Part shown: piece after piece, positions 38,311 through 47,528 of the stretch
Numbering within the stretch: the stretch's first letter is position 1
Layout: every line of letters starts with the position of its first letter
Assembly (NCBI GenBank): GCA_039683095.1
Contig: JBDKSB010000012.1
Span: 218,293-282,292, forward strand
Source: Acidobacteriota bacterium
GTDB taxonomy: Bacteria; Acidobacteriota; Aminicenantia; Aminicenantales; Saccharicenantaceae
Length of the DNA: 64,000 nt
Direction of reading: 5' to 3'
The notes under the pieces: model-generated
The model's input: only the letters and a program-made list of their open reading frames with translations
The model's database searches: none
What the model was told of the DNA's origin: nothing
Program-made: the position numbers and the translations under genes

Positions 38311-40335
38311 ATGCGCACGCACGGAAAATCTCGTCTTGCGGCCGCGGCGGGCTTCTGCGTCGCCGGCCTGTCACTCCTCCTGCTGCCGGGCGCGACCGCG
38401 CCCCAGGCCGCCAAGACCGCCGGCGGCCGGCCCGGCCCCATCGACCCCCAGCGGGTCCAGGACCAGGACACGATGACCTGGGCCGATTATCGTCCGATCC
38501 CCGGCCGCGACTGGGCCGACCCGTCCCTCAGGCCCGCCCGTGGCTTCAAGCTGGCCGTCGTCGGCATCGATTTCCCGGGCCAGCCCTTCGTCATGACCCT
38601 GCCCAAGGGCTCGGATCCCTTCGGCAACCCCCAGATCGACCCCGTCCCTCGCGACCGGGTCCCGCAGTTCTTCGCCGATTTCTGGATGAAGCCGAGCGGA
38701 TACAATCACGGCCAGACCATCAACGGCTACTGGATGGAGCAGTCGCGCGGCCGCTTCGGCATCACCGAGGTCGCGGTCTACGGGCCGTACCTCATGCCCA
38801 GCCCCATCTGGCACTACGGCCTCAATGAGTACGGCCAGAACGACCAGACGCCTGACGGCAGCCGGGCCAACGGCTGGATGGAGAAGGACTGCGACGCGCT
38901 CTGGACGGCCGCCGTCGGCAAGGACATGCGCAAGGACTTCGACGCCGTCCTCCGCCTCTACGCCAGCTACGACGAGACGGGCGTCTGGCAGGAATTCGGA
39001 GAGATGAAGTTCGCCTCGAAAGACGACATCCCGGCCGCCTGGGGCAATCCGAACCCGGCCAGGCCCCGCTGGGTCCCGACCCGCTACGTCCCGTGGACTA
39101 GCTGGCTGGCCGGCTCCCAGCAGTGGGGCCTGTCCTCCATGCGCCAGGGCGAGAACTCGGGCACTATCACCCACGAGCTGGGGCACTTCGCCTTCGATCT
39201 TCCCGACCTCAACAACAATCCCTACGTCAAGCCCTACCGCCGGGTCGCCGCCGGGCCCTGGGACATGATGGACCGCGGCTGCTTCAACGGGCCGGGCGGC
39301 CCGCACAAGCGCTGGGTGGTGCCTCCGGCGCAGGGAGCCTTCATGCCGGCCGGCCTGATGGTCCGCAACCGCCTCGAGAACAAGTTCATCGACCAGGCCT
39401 CGCTCCTGACGCTCGGCCGGGACGTCCTGGCCCGGGCGGGCCTGGCCGTGGCCGAGGTCACGGCCCGGGCCGTCGATCCCCTGCCCGGGACCTACACAGG
39501 CCTCGTCGTCAAGTTCGACGGGGCCCGGCCCGGTGACCTGACGCCGCCCGACGACCCGGCCCTGGATCCCCTCTCCCCGGGGAAGCCTAACTACGCCTAC
39601 TACACGGTCGAGGTCGTCCAGCGCGTCGGCTACGATTCCTTCACGCCCGACAACGGCGTCCTCATCGCCAAGAACAAGGCCACCCTGCGCGGCATGAACG
39701 GCGGCCCCAACGCCTTCAACAGCTACATCTGGGTCATCGACGCCCACCCCGAAGACATCGGCATGGTCGACTACGTCAAGCCCGGCGGCGAGAAGGTGAT
39801 GCGGACGATCGCCGATTTCCGCCAGCTCAACGACGCCCTCTTCCACGCCGGCCTCGACTCCGGCAGCCAGTGCGAGTGGGTCGACGAGCCCAACCGCCTT
39901 CACTTCTATGTCGTCGACCTGCGGCGCGACGCGGACGGCATCCTCGTCTACAAGCTGGCCGTCCGCTCGCTCGACGGCTCCGGGCCGCAGGCGCGCGGCG
40001 CTTCCCTCGAGCCGGCGGCGGGCCGTCTGAAGGCAAAAGAGGATGCGACCCCCGTGACGTTCAAGCTGGCCAATACGGGCGCTCCCTCGTCCGCGGGAGC
40101 CGGCCAGGCCTTCGATGCCGACGTCTACCGGCTCGCCGTCTCCGTCGAAGGCGCGGGCTGGAGCGCGCGGCTGCTCAATGCCCTGGCCGCGGTGAGGGCC
40201 GGCGCCTCGCAGGATGTGACCGTTTACGTCTCCGGCGAAGCGGGCGCCTCGAAGACGGCGACGGTCAGCCTGCGGGCCGTATCTGAAAGCGACCCGTCGC
40301 GGGCCGCGACGGCCGCCGTGCAGATCTCGCGCTGA
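38311..40335 (+). CDS. secreted M6-like (immune inhibitor A-type) metalloprotease
   Basis: A 674-residue exported protein with an N-terminal signal (SRLAAAAGFCVAGLSLLLLP). The zinc site is THELGHFAFDLPD (His288, Glu289, His292), as in M6 peptidases, and the following DMMDRGCFNGPGGPHK segment resembles the family's conserved loop. The C-terminal 130 residues (about 540-674) look like an immunoglobulin-like or NEW3-type beta domain. GGAGG precedes the ATG. It likely degrades extracellular proteins for nutrition; a substrate cannot be read from sequence. Confidence 0.82.
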   Translation: MRTHGKSRLAAAAGFCVAGLSLLLLPGATAPQAAKTAGGRPGPIDPQRVQDQDTMTWADYRPIPGRDWADPSLRPARGFKLAVVGIDFPGQPFVMTLPKGSDPFGNPQIDPVPRDRVPQFFADFWMKPSGYNHGQTINGYWMEQSRGRFGITEVAVYGPYLMPSPIWHYGLNEYGQNDQTPDGSRANGWMEKDCDALWTAAVGKDMRKDFDAVLRLYASYDETGVWQEFGEMKFASKDDIPAAWGNPNPARPRWVPTRYVPWTSWLAGSQQWGLSSMRQGENSGTITHELGHFAFDLPDLNNNPYVKPYRRVAAGPWDMMDRGCFNGPGGPHKRWVVPPAQGAFMPAGLMVRNRLENKFIDQASLLTLGRDVLARAGLAVAEVTARAVDPLPGTYTGLVVKFDGARPGDLTPPDDPALDPLSPGKPNYAYYTVEVVQRVGYDSFTPDNGVLIAKNKATLRGMNGGPNAFNSYIWVIDAHPEDIGMVDYVKPGGEKVMRTIADFRQLNDALFHAGLDSGSQCEWVDEPNRLHFYVVDLRRDADGILVYKLAVRSLDGSGPQARGASLEPAAGRLKAKEDATPVTFKLANTGAPSSAGAGQAFDADVYRLAVSVEGAGWSARLLNALAAVRAGASQDVTVYVSGEAGASKTATVSLRAVSESDPSRAATAAVQISR

Positions 40336-40347
40336 AGTTCCCGGCCC

Positions 40348-40872
40348 TCAGCGGCCGGACCGCGCCGCGAGCACGGCGCGGCAGGCGTCGACGATCCCGC
40401 CGCAACCCACCCGGGCCTCGAGTCCGGGAAGGCGGCGGGCCGTATCCATCGGGATCTTCTCGAGGGCCGCGGCGCCCAGCCGAGGCTCGACGGAAAGCGC
40501 CAGGGCGGCCACGCCCGGGGCTTCCTTGGACCCGGCACAGGCGATGGCGATCCGCAGCTCGGCCAGGTCCTCGGGCGTCGCGCCGCTGACGAAGCCGCTC
40601 CAGTTGATGACCCGGGCGCTGTTGTCGGCGGCGTAGCGGATGGCCCGGGCCGCCCGTCCGGGCCGAAGCGCCTCTTTCTCGTTCCGGCCGATCCCCCGGG
40701 CGCCGATCTTGAGCAGCATCAGCGACACGTCCCAGTTGATCCCGGCGACGCCGACGCCGTTATTGCCGCGGGCGCCGATGATGCCCAAGGCCAAGACGCG
40801 GCCGGACCGGGTTTGGGCGGACAGGGCCAGGGCCAGGAGGAGGACCGGGGCGGTCTTTTTCATGATGACCAT
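40348..40872 (-). pseudogene. degenerate subtilase (S8) remnant
   Basis: A 174-residue open frame with pieces of a subtilisin-like protease but no active site. LALGIIGARGNNGVGVAGINWDVSLM matches the region after the catalytic His, yet the HGTH motif is replaced by RVLAL. AIRYAADNSARVINWSGFVS matches the strand before the oxyanion Asn. AGSKEAPGVAALALS stands where GTSMAAPHVAG should be, so the Ser is lost. It begins with a signal-like segment (MKKTAPVLLLALALSAQT). It is a decaying gene or a pseudo-enzyme. Confidence 0.65.
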
Positions 40873-40928
40873 TCTACGTCCCGGGAGCCTCGGATGTTAA
40901 GGCGGCGCGGGCGGCCGCACCGGCGGGC

Positions 40929-41312
40929 TCAACGCCGGTAGCTGATGGCGATGCCGACGATCTGCCGCTCGTAGACGGCCCGCGGGCCGTGCCAGTAGCT
41001 GAAGACGACGCCTTCACGGAAGAAGCGGTCGGCCACGATGACCAGGGCGTCCGCGCCCATCGCGGCCGCCTTTTCGCGGAGGATGCCCTCGACATAGAAG
41101 CGGTCCATGCGCCAGGTCGGCCGGATCCAGACCTCGCCCAGCTGGATATGATCGCGCCGCGGCTCGCGCCGGAGCAGATCGACCCGGGCCGGGTCGGTCG
41201 GCTGGAAGCGGGGCCGGTCGGGATAGAGCCGGTAGCCGTAGGGGCGGTAGCAGGAGATCGTCCCGGTCGCGAGCAGGGCCAGGACCAGGACCGAGATCTT
41301 TTTCGCGTTCAT
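40929..41312 (-). CDS. lipoprotein of unknown function
   Basis: A 127-residue protein with a lipoprotein signal (LVLALLATGTISC, Cys21). The mature part holds QLGEVWIRPTWRMDRFYVEG and KAAAMGADALVIVADRFF, a pattern shared with small bacterial lipoproteins and with the prophage lipoprotein at 27608-28003. GAAAGGAGAAG precedes the ATG. Its role is unknown. Confidence 0.72.
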   Translation of the reverse strand: MNAKKISVLVLALLATGTISCYRPYGYRLYPDRPRFQPTDPARVDLLRREPRRDHIQLGEVWIRPTWRMDRFYVEGILREKAAAMGADALVIVADRFFREGVVFSYWHGPRAVYERQIVGIAISYRR

Positions 41313-41586
41313 CGCTCTTCTCCTTTCCTTTCCGCGCGCTTAAAGTGCGAGAAGCGTGCCAAGGGGGCGGCGGGCGCCGAGATCCATCCTGTATTCGATT
41401 TGCTATCTTTATGATATAGGCTGCGCCGAAGCTCCGGATCCGATCTCCCCAATGGGCCCCAGGACAGGCCGGCGACGGGGGGAATGTCCCATCCGGAGGA
41501 CAGCGCCGTGCCGCATTGACGCGCCTCTCCGCCGCCGGTTCTCGAAGGGAACCCGCCGCGGGCAACCGGGTTGGCGACAGGCCCGC

Positions 41587-42300
41587 TCAGGCCTTTTTCG
41601 AAACGTGGACCGCCGCGGCGCCGAACATGAGGCGCTCGAAAGAAACATCGTAGAATCCCGCTGCGCGAAGGATGTCCGCAAGCTCCCCGGCCCCGTAGAA
41701 GCCGCGGATCGACGAGGCCAGATAAGCGTAGCCGGCCTGGGCCCCGGACATCCGCAGGCCGACGCGCCGGACGACGAGCCCGACGTACCCGCGGAAGAGG
41801 GCCCGGATGACCCGGACCGCCGGCTGGCTCGTCTCCAGGTTGACGAACCGGCCGCCCGGCCTGAGCACGCGCCGGAACTCGCGGAACGTCGATTCCAGGA
41901 TCTCCCGCGACAGGTTGATGTTCCTCGTCGCGAACGAGATCGTGACCAGGTCGAACGCCGCGTCGGGGAACGGCAGCCGCTTGACGTCGGCCAGGACGAA
42001 GCCGGCCCGCTCCAGCCCCGGCTTGGCCCGGGCCCGGGCCAGCATCGGCAGGGAGAAGTCGACGGCCACGAGCTCCGTCCCCTCCGGCGCCCGGCGGGCC
42101 AGGTCCTGGGCCATCTCCCCCGTTCCCGAGCAGACATCGAGCCAGCGCGTCCCGCCGCCGCCGGCCGCCAGCCGGGCCGCCCGGCTCCGCCAGCCGCGGT
42201 CCAGGCCGAGCGTCAGGACGCGGTTCACCCGCTCGTAGCTCCCGGCGATCTCGCCGAAGATCTCCCGGAGCGGCCGGCCCGAGGGCGTGGGCTTGTCCAT
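41587..42300 (-). CDS. ubiE: demethylmenaquinone methyltransferase (UbiE/MenG)
   Basis: A 237-residue SAM-dependent C-methyltransferase that makes menaquinone from demethylmenaquinone in the final step of the pathway. The family motifs are all seen: IAGSYERVNRVLTLGLDRGWR, then LDVCSGTGEMAQDLARR (SAM site), LPFPDAAFDLVTISFATRNI and SREILESTFREFRRVLRPGGRF. Length and order agree with UbiE/MenG. The organism therefore likely respires with menaquinone. The gene stands alone here, with the neighbours on the opposite strand. Confidence 0.9.
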   Translation of the reverse strand: MDKPTPSGRPLREIFGEIAGSYERVNRVLTLGLDRGWRSRAARLAAGGGGTRWLDVCSGTGEMAQDLARRAPEGTELVAVDFSLPMLARARAKPGLERAGFVLADVKRLPFPDAAFDLVTISFATRNINLSREILESTFREFRRVLRPGGRFVNLETSQPAVRVIRALFRGYVGLVVRRVGLRMSGAQAGYAYLASSIRGFYGAGELADILRAAGFYDVSFERLMFGAAAVHVSKKA

Positions 42301-42451
42301 CGGGCCCGGATGTTACGTTTTTCCGGGCCTTTTGGCAACCCCTCCCCGGCCGGCGCGGCCGGCCCGCATCGCCTTGACAGGGGCTCCCGGATGCGCCTAC
42401 TATCGCCTCGACGCGAAACGACGCCGCCGCCCGCGGCAAGGAGGTTCCGAC

Positions 42452-44281
42452 ATGCATTCCCGCAAGACATCCGCCCGGTCCTTCCGATCCCTGGCCCCCG
42501 CCCTGGCCGCCCTGTTGGCGTTGACCGCCCTGCCGCGGCTCGGGGCCCAGACGCCCGACCAGGACGCGGCCAAGAAGCTCCGCGGCGTCGACGCCTACAT
42601 GGCCAAGGTCCTCAAGGACTGGAACGCGCCGGGCGTCGGCGTCGGCGTCGTAGCCGGCGACAAGCTCGTCTTCGCCAAGGGCTACGGCTACCGCGACTAC
42701 GGGAAGAAGCTGCCTTTCACGCCCGCGACCCTGTGCCAGATCGCCTCCAACACCAAGCTGTTCACGGCCGTCGCTTCGGGCCTGCTCGTCGACGAAGGCA
42801 GGCTGACCTGGGACAAGCCGGTCAAGGGATCGGTCCCCTCCATCCGCTTCTACGACAACGAGCTCGACAACACGGTCACGCTCCGCGACATGCTGGCCCA
42901 CCGAACCGGCGTCACCCGCCACGACACGATCTGGTACCAGTCCGACGACAGCCGCAAGCAGCTCTTCGACAAGCTCCGTTACCTCGAGCCGCAGGAGCCG
43001 CTGCGCCAGACCTTCCTCTACAACAACCTCATGTACGCCGCCGCCGGCTACATCATCGAGCTCCAGTCGGGGAAGCCGTGGGAGGAGTTCGTCCGCGAGC
43101 GCATCCTCAGGCCGCTGGACATGGCCGCGACGGTCTATTCCATCGCCGACATGACCAAGGCGCCCGAATACGGGGTGCCCTTCACCGAGAAGCGCGACTC
43201 CTTCGAGCTCTACCAGATCCCCTACTACGAGGACATCGGCGGCGTCGCCCCCTGCGGCGCGATCATCTCCAACGTCCAGGACCTCTCGCACTGGCTCATC
43301 GCCCTGATGAACGACGGCCGGTACGCCGGCAAACAGGTCCTGCCCCCGGACGTGCTCAAGGCGACCCTGGAGCCGGCCATCGCCCTGCCTAACACGGCGG
43401 CCGAGGCGCGGGGCTTCTGGGAGGCCCTCAACGCCGCCTACGGCATGGGCCGCGAGACCGTGTCCTACCGCGGCCGCCTCCTGACCTTCCACGGCGGCGA
43501 CCTGCCCGGCTTCCATTCCCAGATCTCGTTCATGCCCCGCGAGAAGCTGGGCGTCATCGTCCTGGTCATCGGCGACCACTGCGCCAGCCTCTACAACACC
43601 GTGAGCTACAACGTCTACGAGCGGCTGCTGGGCCTGGACCAGACGCCGTGGAGCGAGCGCCTGCTCGACAGCCGGCTCAAGAGCAAGAAGGCCGGAACCG
43701 AGGCCCGGGCCAATGCCGGAGCGGACCGCGTGCCGAACACCCGGCCGTCCCACGCCCTGGCCGACTACGCCGGCGAATTCGAGCACCCGGCCTACGGCGT
43801 CCTCGAGGTCGGAATGAAGGACGGCGCCCTGGCCATGGACTTCCACAAGATCCGGCTGCCGCTTAGCCATTTCCACTACGACCGCTTCGTCACGCCCGAC
43901 GACGAGACCTACGGCCGGACGTCCATCAACTTCCAGACCAATCCCCAGGGCGACGTCGACAAGGCCGTTATCTCGCTCGACGAGGCCGAGGTCGTCTTCA
44001 CCCGCAAGCCCGCGACCCCGGCCCCCGAGCTCCTGGCCAAGCTGGCCGGAGCCTACGAGCTGCCGACCGGGGTGAAGCTCCAGGTCGTCGCCGGGGAGAA
44101 CGGAACCCTCGTCCTGAACGTTCCGGGCCAGACGCCCGAGCCGCTCATCCCCTACAAGGGTCTGCAGTTCCGGATCAAGCTCTTCGCCGACGTCGTTTTC
44201 GAGTTCGTGGTCGAGGACGGCGTGGTCAAGGCGCTCAAGCAGAGGGACCCGTCCGGGGAGTACGTCTTCCCGCGGAAGTAG
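42452..44281 (+). CDS. secreted beta-lactamase-like serine hydrolase (class C / S12)
   Basis: A 609-residue exported protein starting MHSRKTSARSFRS at 42452, with AAGGAGG upstream. The serine hydrolase triad is visible: Ser99-x-x-Lys102 (ASNTKLFT), Tyr190-Asn-Asn (FLYNNLMYAAAGY) and His-Gly-Gly at 347-349 (FHGGDLPGF). The last 150 residues contain a DUF3471-like beta domain (ADYAGEFEHPAYGVLEVG). Members act as peptidases, esterases or amidases on D-amino-acid or ester substrates; the true substrate is unknown. Confidence 0.86.
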   Translation: MHSRKTSARSFRSLAPALAALLALTALPRLGAQTPDQDAAKKLRGVDAYMAKVLKDWNAPGVGVGVVAGDKLVFAKGYGYRDYGKKLPFTPATLCQIASNTKLFTAVASGLLVDEGRLTWDKPVKGSVPSIRFYDNELDNTVTLRDMLAHRTGVTRHDTIWYQSDDSRKQLFDKLRYLEPQEPLRQTFLYNNLMYAAAGYIIELQSGKPWEEFVRERILRPLDMAATVYSIADMTKAPEYGVPFTEKRDSFELYQIPYYEDIGGVAPCGAIISNVQDLSHWLIALMNDGRYAGKQVLPPDVLKATLEPAIALPNTAAEARGFWEALNAAYGMGRETVSYRGRLLTFHGGDLPGFHSQISFMPREKLGVIVLVIGDHCASLYNTVSYNVYERLLGLDQTPWSERLLDSRLKSKKAGTEARANAGADRVPNTRPSHALADYAGEFEHPAYGVLEVGMKDGALAMDFHKIRLPLSHFHYDRFVTPDDETYGRTSINFQTNPQGDVDKAVISLDEAEVVFTRKPATPAPELLAKLAGAYELPTGVKLQVVAGENGTLVLNVPGQTPEPLIPYKGLQFRIKLFADVVFEFVVEDGVVKALKQRDPSGEYVFPRK

Positions 44282-44310
44282 CGGCCGGCCGCGGGGCCTG
44301 CCGGGACCGG

Positions 44311-45405
44311 CTAGAGCGGCTGCCAGCGGCCCTTGAGCTTGTCCATCGTCTGTGGCAGGGTCGTGTATTCCATCTCCTCGAGCGGCAGCCGGTGCGGCTC
44401 GAACGGCCCGTGCCGGCGGAGATGATCGGCCAGCAGGTTGGCCTCGCGGCGCGCCTCGTCCCAGGACGGATCGTCGAACATGTCGCGCGGGCCGACCAGC
44501 CGGGCGTCCGAGACCTGGAAGCCCAGGCAGATGACCCGAGGCGGGCCGTCGAAACGGGCCGGAGTCGCCTGCTTCTGGGCGACGGCCATGAGGGGGCCGT
44601 AATGCGAGCCCCTCATCCAGCCCTCGATGATCCAGGGATAGCGGAAAGGCTCCAGGACCTCGCCGACGGCCGGGAAGTAGTGCTGGGAGCGGACGATCAT
44701 CACCGGGTCGTCCTTGCCGACGTACTTGCCGGCGATGAGCGACAGCCGCTCGGTCGAGGAGACCGCGGCGATCGTCCCGTCGTGGCGGGAAAAGACGTGC
44801 TTGATCGTGAACCTGCTCGGCGTGCCGATGAACATCAGGAGGTCGTAGATCTCCTCGGGCGTGTCGAAGAAGATCTTCCGGTGCTCGCGGATGTCATGGA
44901 TCTCGAAGCGGAAGCCGGCATGTAGCGGCGGCGCGATGACCAGGCCGGCCGTGTTGAAGGGATCGACGAAGATCTTGTAGAGCGGCAGGTTCCAGGACCC
45001 CGCGGACGTCTTGTCGGCCATGAAGATGAGGACCGGCTCCGACGTCCTCTCCTCGAACTCCATCTCCGCGACCCCCGGCCCCTGGCCCTTGACGTTGCCC
45101 GAGAAGGCGTCGGCCAGGAGGTCCTGGCCCGCGCCGTAGAGCTTGAGCTTCCGGGCCACCTCGGTCCCCGTCATGAAGGTGTCCCAGGCCAGATGGTGGA
45201 TGGGTTCGGAATCCACGCCCCTGGTGTGGGTCATGATCAGCTGCAGGTCGTCGCCGCACGAGGTCACGAAGAAATCGAGGATCTGGCCCTGGGACCGGGC
45301 CGTTTCGAGGCTGCGGCGGGCCGATTCCTCGAGGGCCGGGTGCATGGCCGAATGGCCGACCCAGCCGCCGATGTCCGCCTTGATGACGCTGAGAGTGACC
45401 TTCAT
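44311..45405 (-). CDS. fructose-1,6-bisphosphate aldolase/phosphatase (archaeal type V)
   Basis: A 364-residue bifunctional gluconeogenic enzyme that condenses triose phosphates and then removes the C1 phosphate. The N-terminus MKVTLSVIKADIGGWVGH is diagnostic. Other marks are DFFVTSCGDDLQLIMTHTRG, LAWDTFMTGTEVARKLKLYG and PGVAEMEFEERTSEPVLIFM. The Asp residues at the start and in CGDD bind magnesium. This enzyme is typical of archaea and some deep-branching or thermophilic bacteria, which is informative about the host. GGAGG precedes the ATG. Confidence 0.93.
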   Translation of the reverse strand: MKVTLSVIKADIGGWVGHSAMHPALEESARRSLETARSQGQILDFFVTSCGDDLQLIMTHTRGVDSEPIHHLAWDTFMTGTEVARKLKLYGAGQDLLADAFSGNVKGQGPGVAEMEFEERTSEPVLIFMADKTSAGSWNLPLYKIFVDPFNTAGLVIAPPLHAGFRFEIHDIREHRKIFFDTPEEIYDLLMFIGTPSRFTIKHVFSRHDGTIAAVSSTERLSLIAGKYVGKDDPVMIVRSQHYFPAVGEVLEPFRYPWIIEGWMRGSHYGPLMAVAQKQATPARFDGPPRVICLGFQVSDARLVGPRDMFDDPSWDEARREANLLADHLRRHGPFEPHRLPLEEMEYTTLPQTMDKLKGRWQPL

Positions 45406-45587
45406 GGTTCCTCCTTTGAAAGAAAGAGTGGTCCCCCTGTCCTTTTCCGGGGCTTTTGCTGCGGTCTAACTATACGGCCGGTCTTTTTGTCCTGTCAATG
45501 GGCCCGCCTCGGGCCGCCGGTCGCGGAACGGGCGCGGAATCGGCTATAATGCCGCCCATGGCTCGAAGAAATTGCTCGGGAGGCATC

Positions 45588-47486
45588 ATGAGAACGAAGC
45601 GGACGCTCGGCATCGCCGCATTCCTCGTCGGCATCATCGCGGCCGCGGCCCTGGCCGCGGGCCCGGACCCGGCGGCCCGGACGGTCGCCACGAACCGGGA
45701 CAGGGTCCTGGCCGTGGCCGTCCAGGGCCAGGTCGCGCCGGCCCAGCCCTCGCGCGGGTATTTGGCGACCTGGGACGGCAAGCCCAAGATGGCCGTCGGC
45801 ACGGGCGGCATCAACTACAACCTGCGGCTCGGCGACCGCGTCTTCGGCTGGGCCGGAGGCGACCGGGCGACCGTGGGCGTCGCGGCCGAAAGCGTCGGCG
45901 AGAACCGTTCGGGCTCGGACGCCTGGCTGTCCCACGCCGGCATCGGCAACGAGGTCCGCGTCGTCGGCGGGGAGGCCCGCGGCGGCAAGGGCGTCGTCGT
46001 CGGCAAGTTCGGGAGCTACGTCCTGACCCAATTCCCCGAGGACGTCCTGGACCGCCTGGCTGTCGGCGATCGCCTCCAGGTCAAGGCCGACTCGATGGGC
46101 CTGGAGATCGAGGGCTTCAAGGACGTCTTCATCCACGGCCTGTCGCCCGATCTGCTGGACAAGCTTGGCCTGCGCATCGTCGGCGACAGGATCGAGGCCC
46201 CGGTCGTCAAGAAGATCCCGGCCGAGATCGTCGGCCAGGGCTCGGGCTCCCTGGCCCTGTCCGGCAACTGGCACATCCAGACCTGCTTCCCGCCAGACAT
46301 CAGGAAGTACGGCCTCGACGAGCTGCGCTTCGGCGACTTGGTCCTTCTCGAGGACACCCAGTCGGACTACGGCCGGGGTTACTACAAGGGCGGCGCCACG
46401 GTCGGCGTCGTCTGCGCCGGGCCCAGCGACCAGTCGGGGCTGGGGATAGGCGTGACGGCCATCCTGTCCAGCCGGTTCGGCAAGCTCGCCGGCCGGCTCG
46501 ACCCGGAGGCCAACATCGGGAAGTTCCTCGGCCTGCCGCTCTCGAACGGCGGGTCGGCCGCGCCGCCGGCCCCAGCCCCGGCCAGGGCCGCGGCCCGCAA
46601 GCCGGTCACGAGCCTGAGGATCAACAAGGACAGCCTGATCGTCACCGCGGTAGAAGGCGTGGTCCAGCCCGCCTCGTCGCGCGACTACACCGTGACCTAC
46701 GACGGCCAGCCGTCGCTCCTCATCGGCATGGCTTCGATCAACTACCGGGTCTCCATCGGCGACTCGGTCTATGGCTGGGCCCAGGGCGACCACGTCGAGC
46801 CCGACGTCACGATCCAGGGCCGGGACCGGCCGTCGCCGAGCGAGTGCGCCCTGGCCCTGCTGGCCTGCATCGGCAACGAGGCCGAGGTCCTGAGCGGCGA
46901 GGCGCGCGGCGCGAAGGGGATCTACATCGGCCGTCACGCCGGCGCCGACGACAAGGTCTGGTTCCCCAGGGAAGCCGTCGAGAAGCTGGCCCTGAACGAC
47001 CGCGTCCGGGTCAAGGCCAAGGGCGTCGGCCTCAGGATCGAGGGCTTCGAGGACGTCAAGGTCAACAAGCTCTGCCCCGAGGTTTTCGAGAAGCTCGGCC
47101 TGACCGTCGAGAACGGCGAGATCGTCGTGCCCGTGGTCATGGAGGTGCCCGGATACATCATGGGCTCCGGGTTCGGCGCCCAGCCGGTCGAGATGGTCGA
47201 TTACGACATCCAGACGACCTGCCCGGAGGTCGTCGAGCAGTTCGGCCTGAAGAAGCTCCGGATCGGGGACGTCGTGGCCATCCGGGACCACTCGGACGTC
47301 TACTCACCCGGCCGGTACGCGGGCGCGGTGACCATCGGCACGATCATCCACGGCTTCAGCGCCATGGCCGGGCACGGCCCCGGCGTCAACCCCATCCTCA
47401 GCGCGATGCCCGGCCGGATCAGGGTCAAGATCGATCCGAACGCCAACCTGGCCTATTGCCTCGGGATCAAGCCCCGGCCGAACTGA
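45588..47486 (+). CDS. secreted protein with tandem DUF4438 domains
   Basis: A 632-residue protein starting MRTKRTLGIAAFLVGIIAAA (signal peptide) at 45588, with GGGAGG upstream. Two related halves, about 30-310 and 330-632, each carry the DUF4438 pattern: TNRDRVLAVAVQGQVAPA versus INKDSLIVTAVEGVVQPA, GIGNEVRVVGGEARGGKG versus CIGNEAEVLSGEARGAKG, and NWHIQTCFPP versus DYDIQTTCPE. DUF4438 proteins are normally single-domain; this is an internal duplication joined by a Pro/Ala linker. The function is unknown. Confidence 0.85.
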   Translation: MRTKRTLGIAAFLVGIIAAAALAAGPDPAARTVATNRDRVLAVAVQGQVAPAQPSRGYLATWDGKPKMAVGTGGINYNLRLGDRVFGWAGGDRATVGVAAESVGENRSGSDAWLSHAGIGNEVRVVGGEARGGKGVVVGKFGSYVLTQFPEDVLDRLAVGDRLQVKADSMGLEIEGFKDVFIHGLSPDLLDKLGLRIVGDRIEAPVVKKIPAEIVGQGSGSLALSGNWHIQTCFPPDIRKYGLDELRFGDLVLLEDTQSDYGRGYYKGGATVGVVCAGPSDQSGLGIGVTAILSSRFGKLAGRLDPEANIGKFLGLPLSNGGSAAPPAPAPARAAARKPVTSLRINKDSLIVTAVEGVVQPASSRDYTVTYDGQPSLLIGMASINYRVSIGDSVYGWAQGDHVEPDVTIQGRDRPSPSECALALLACIGNEAEVLSGEARGAKGIYIGRHAGADDKVWFPREAVEKLALNDRVRVKAKGVGLRIEGFEDVKVNKLCPEVFEKLGLTVENGEIVVPVVMEVPGYIMGSGFGAQPVEMVDYDIQTTCPEVVEQFGLKKLRIGDVVAIRDHSDVYSPGRYAGAVTIGTIIHGFSAMAGHGPGVNPILSAMPGRIRVKIDPNANLAYCLGIKPRPN

Positions 47487-47528
47487 CGCGGCCGGCGGCG
47501 GCGCCGCGGGCCGGAGGCCGGCCGGGCC

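Noticed and set aside
41309-43876. Minus-strand frame of 855 codons across the UbiE and hydrolase genes
   Set aside because: It crosses two real genes on different strands and has low-complexity composition; its start lies inside the hydrolase gene.
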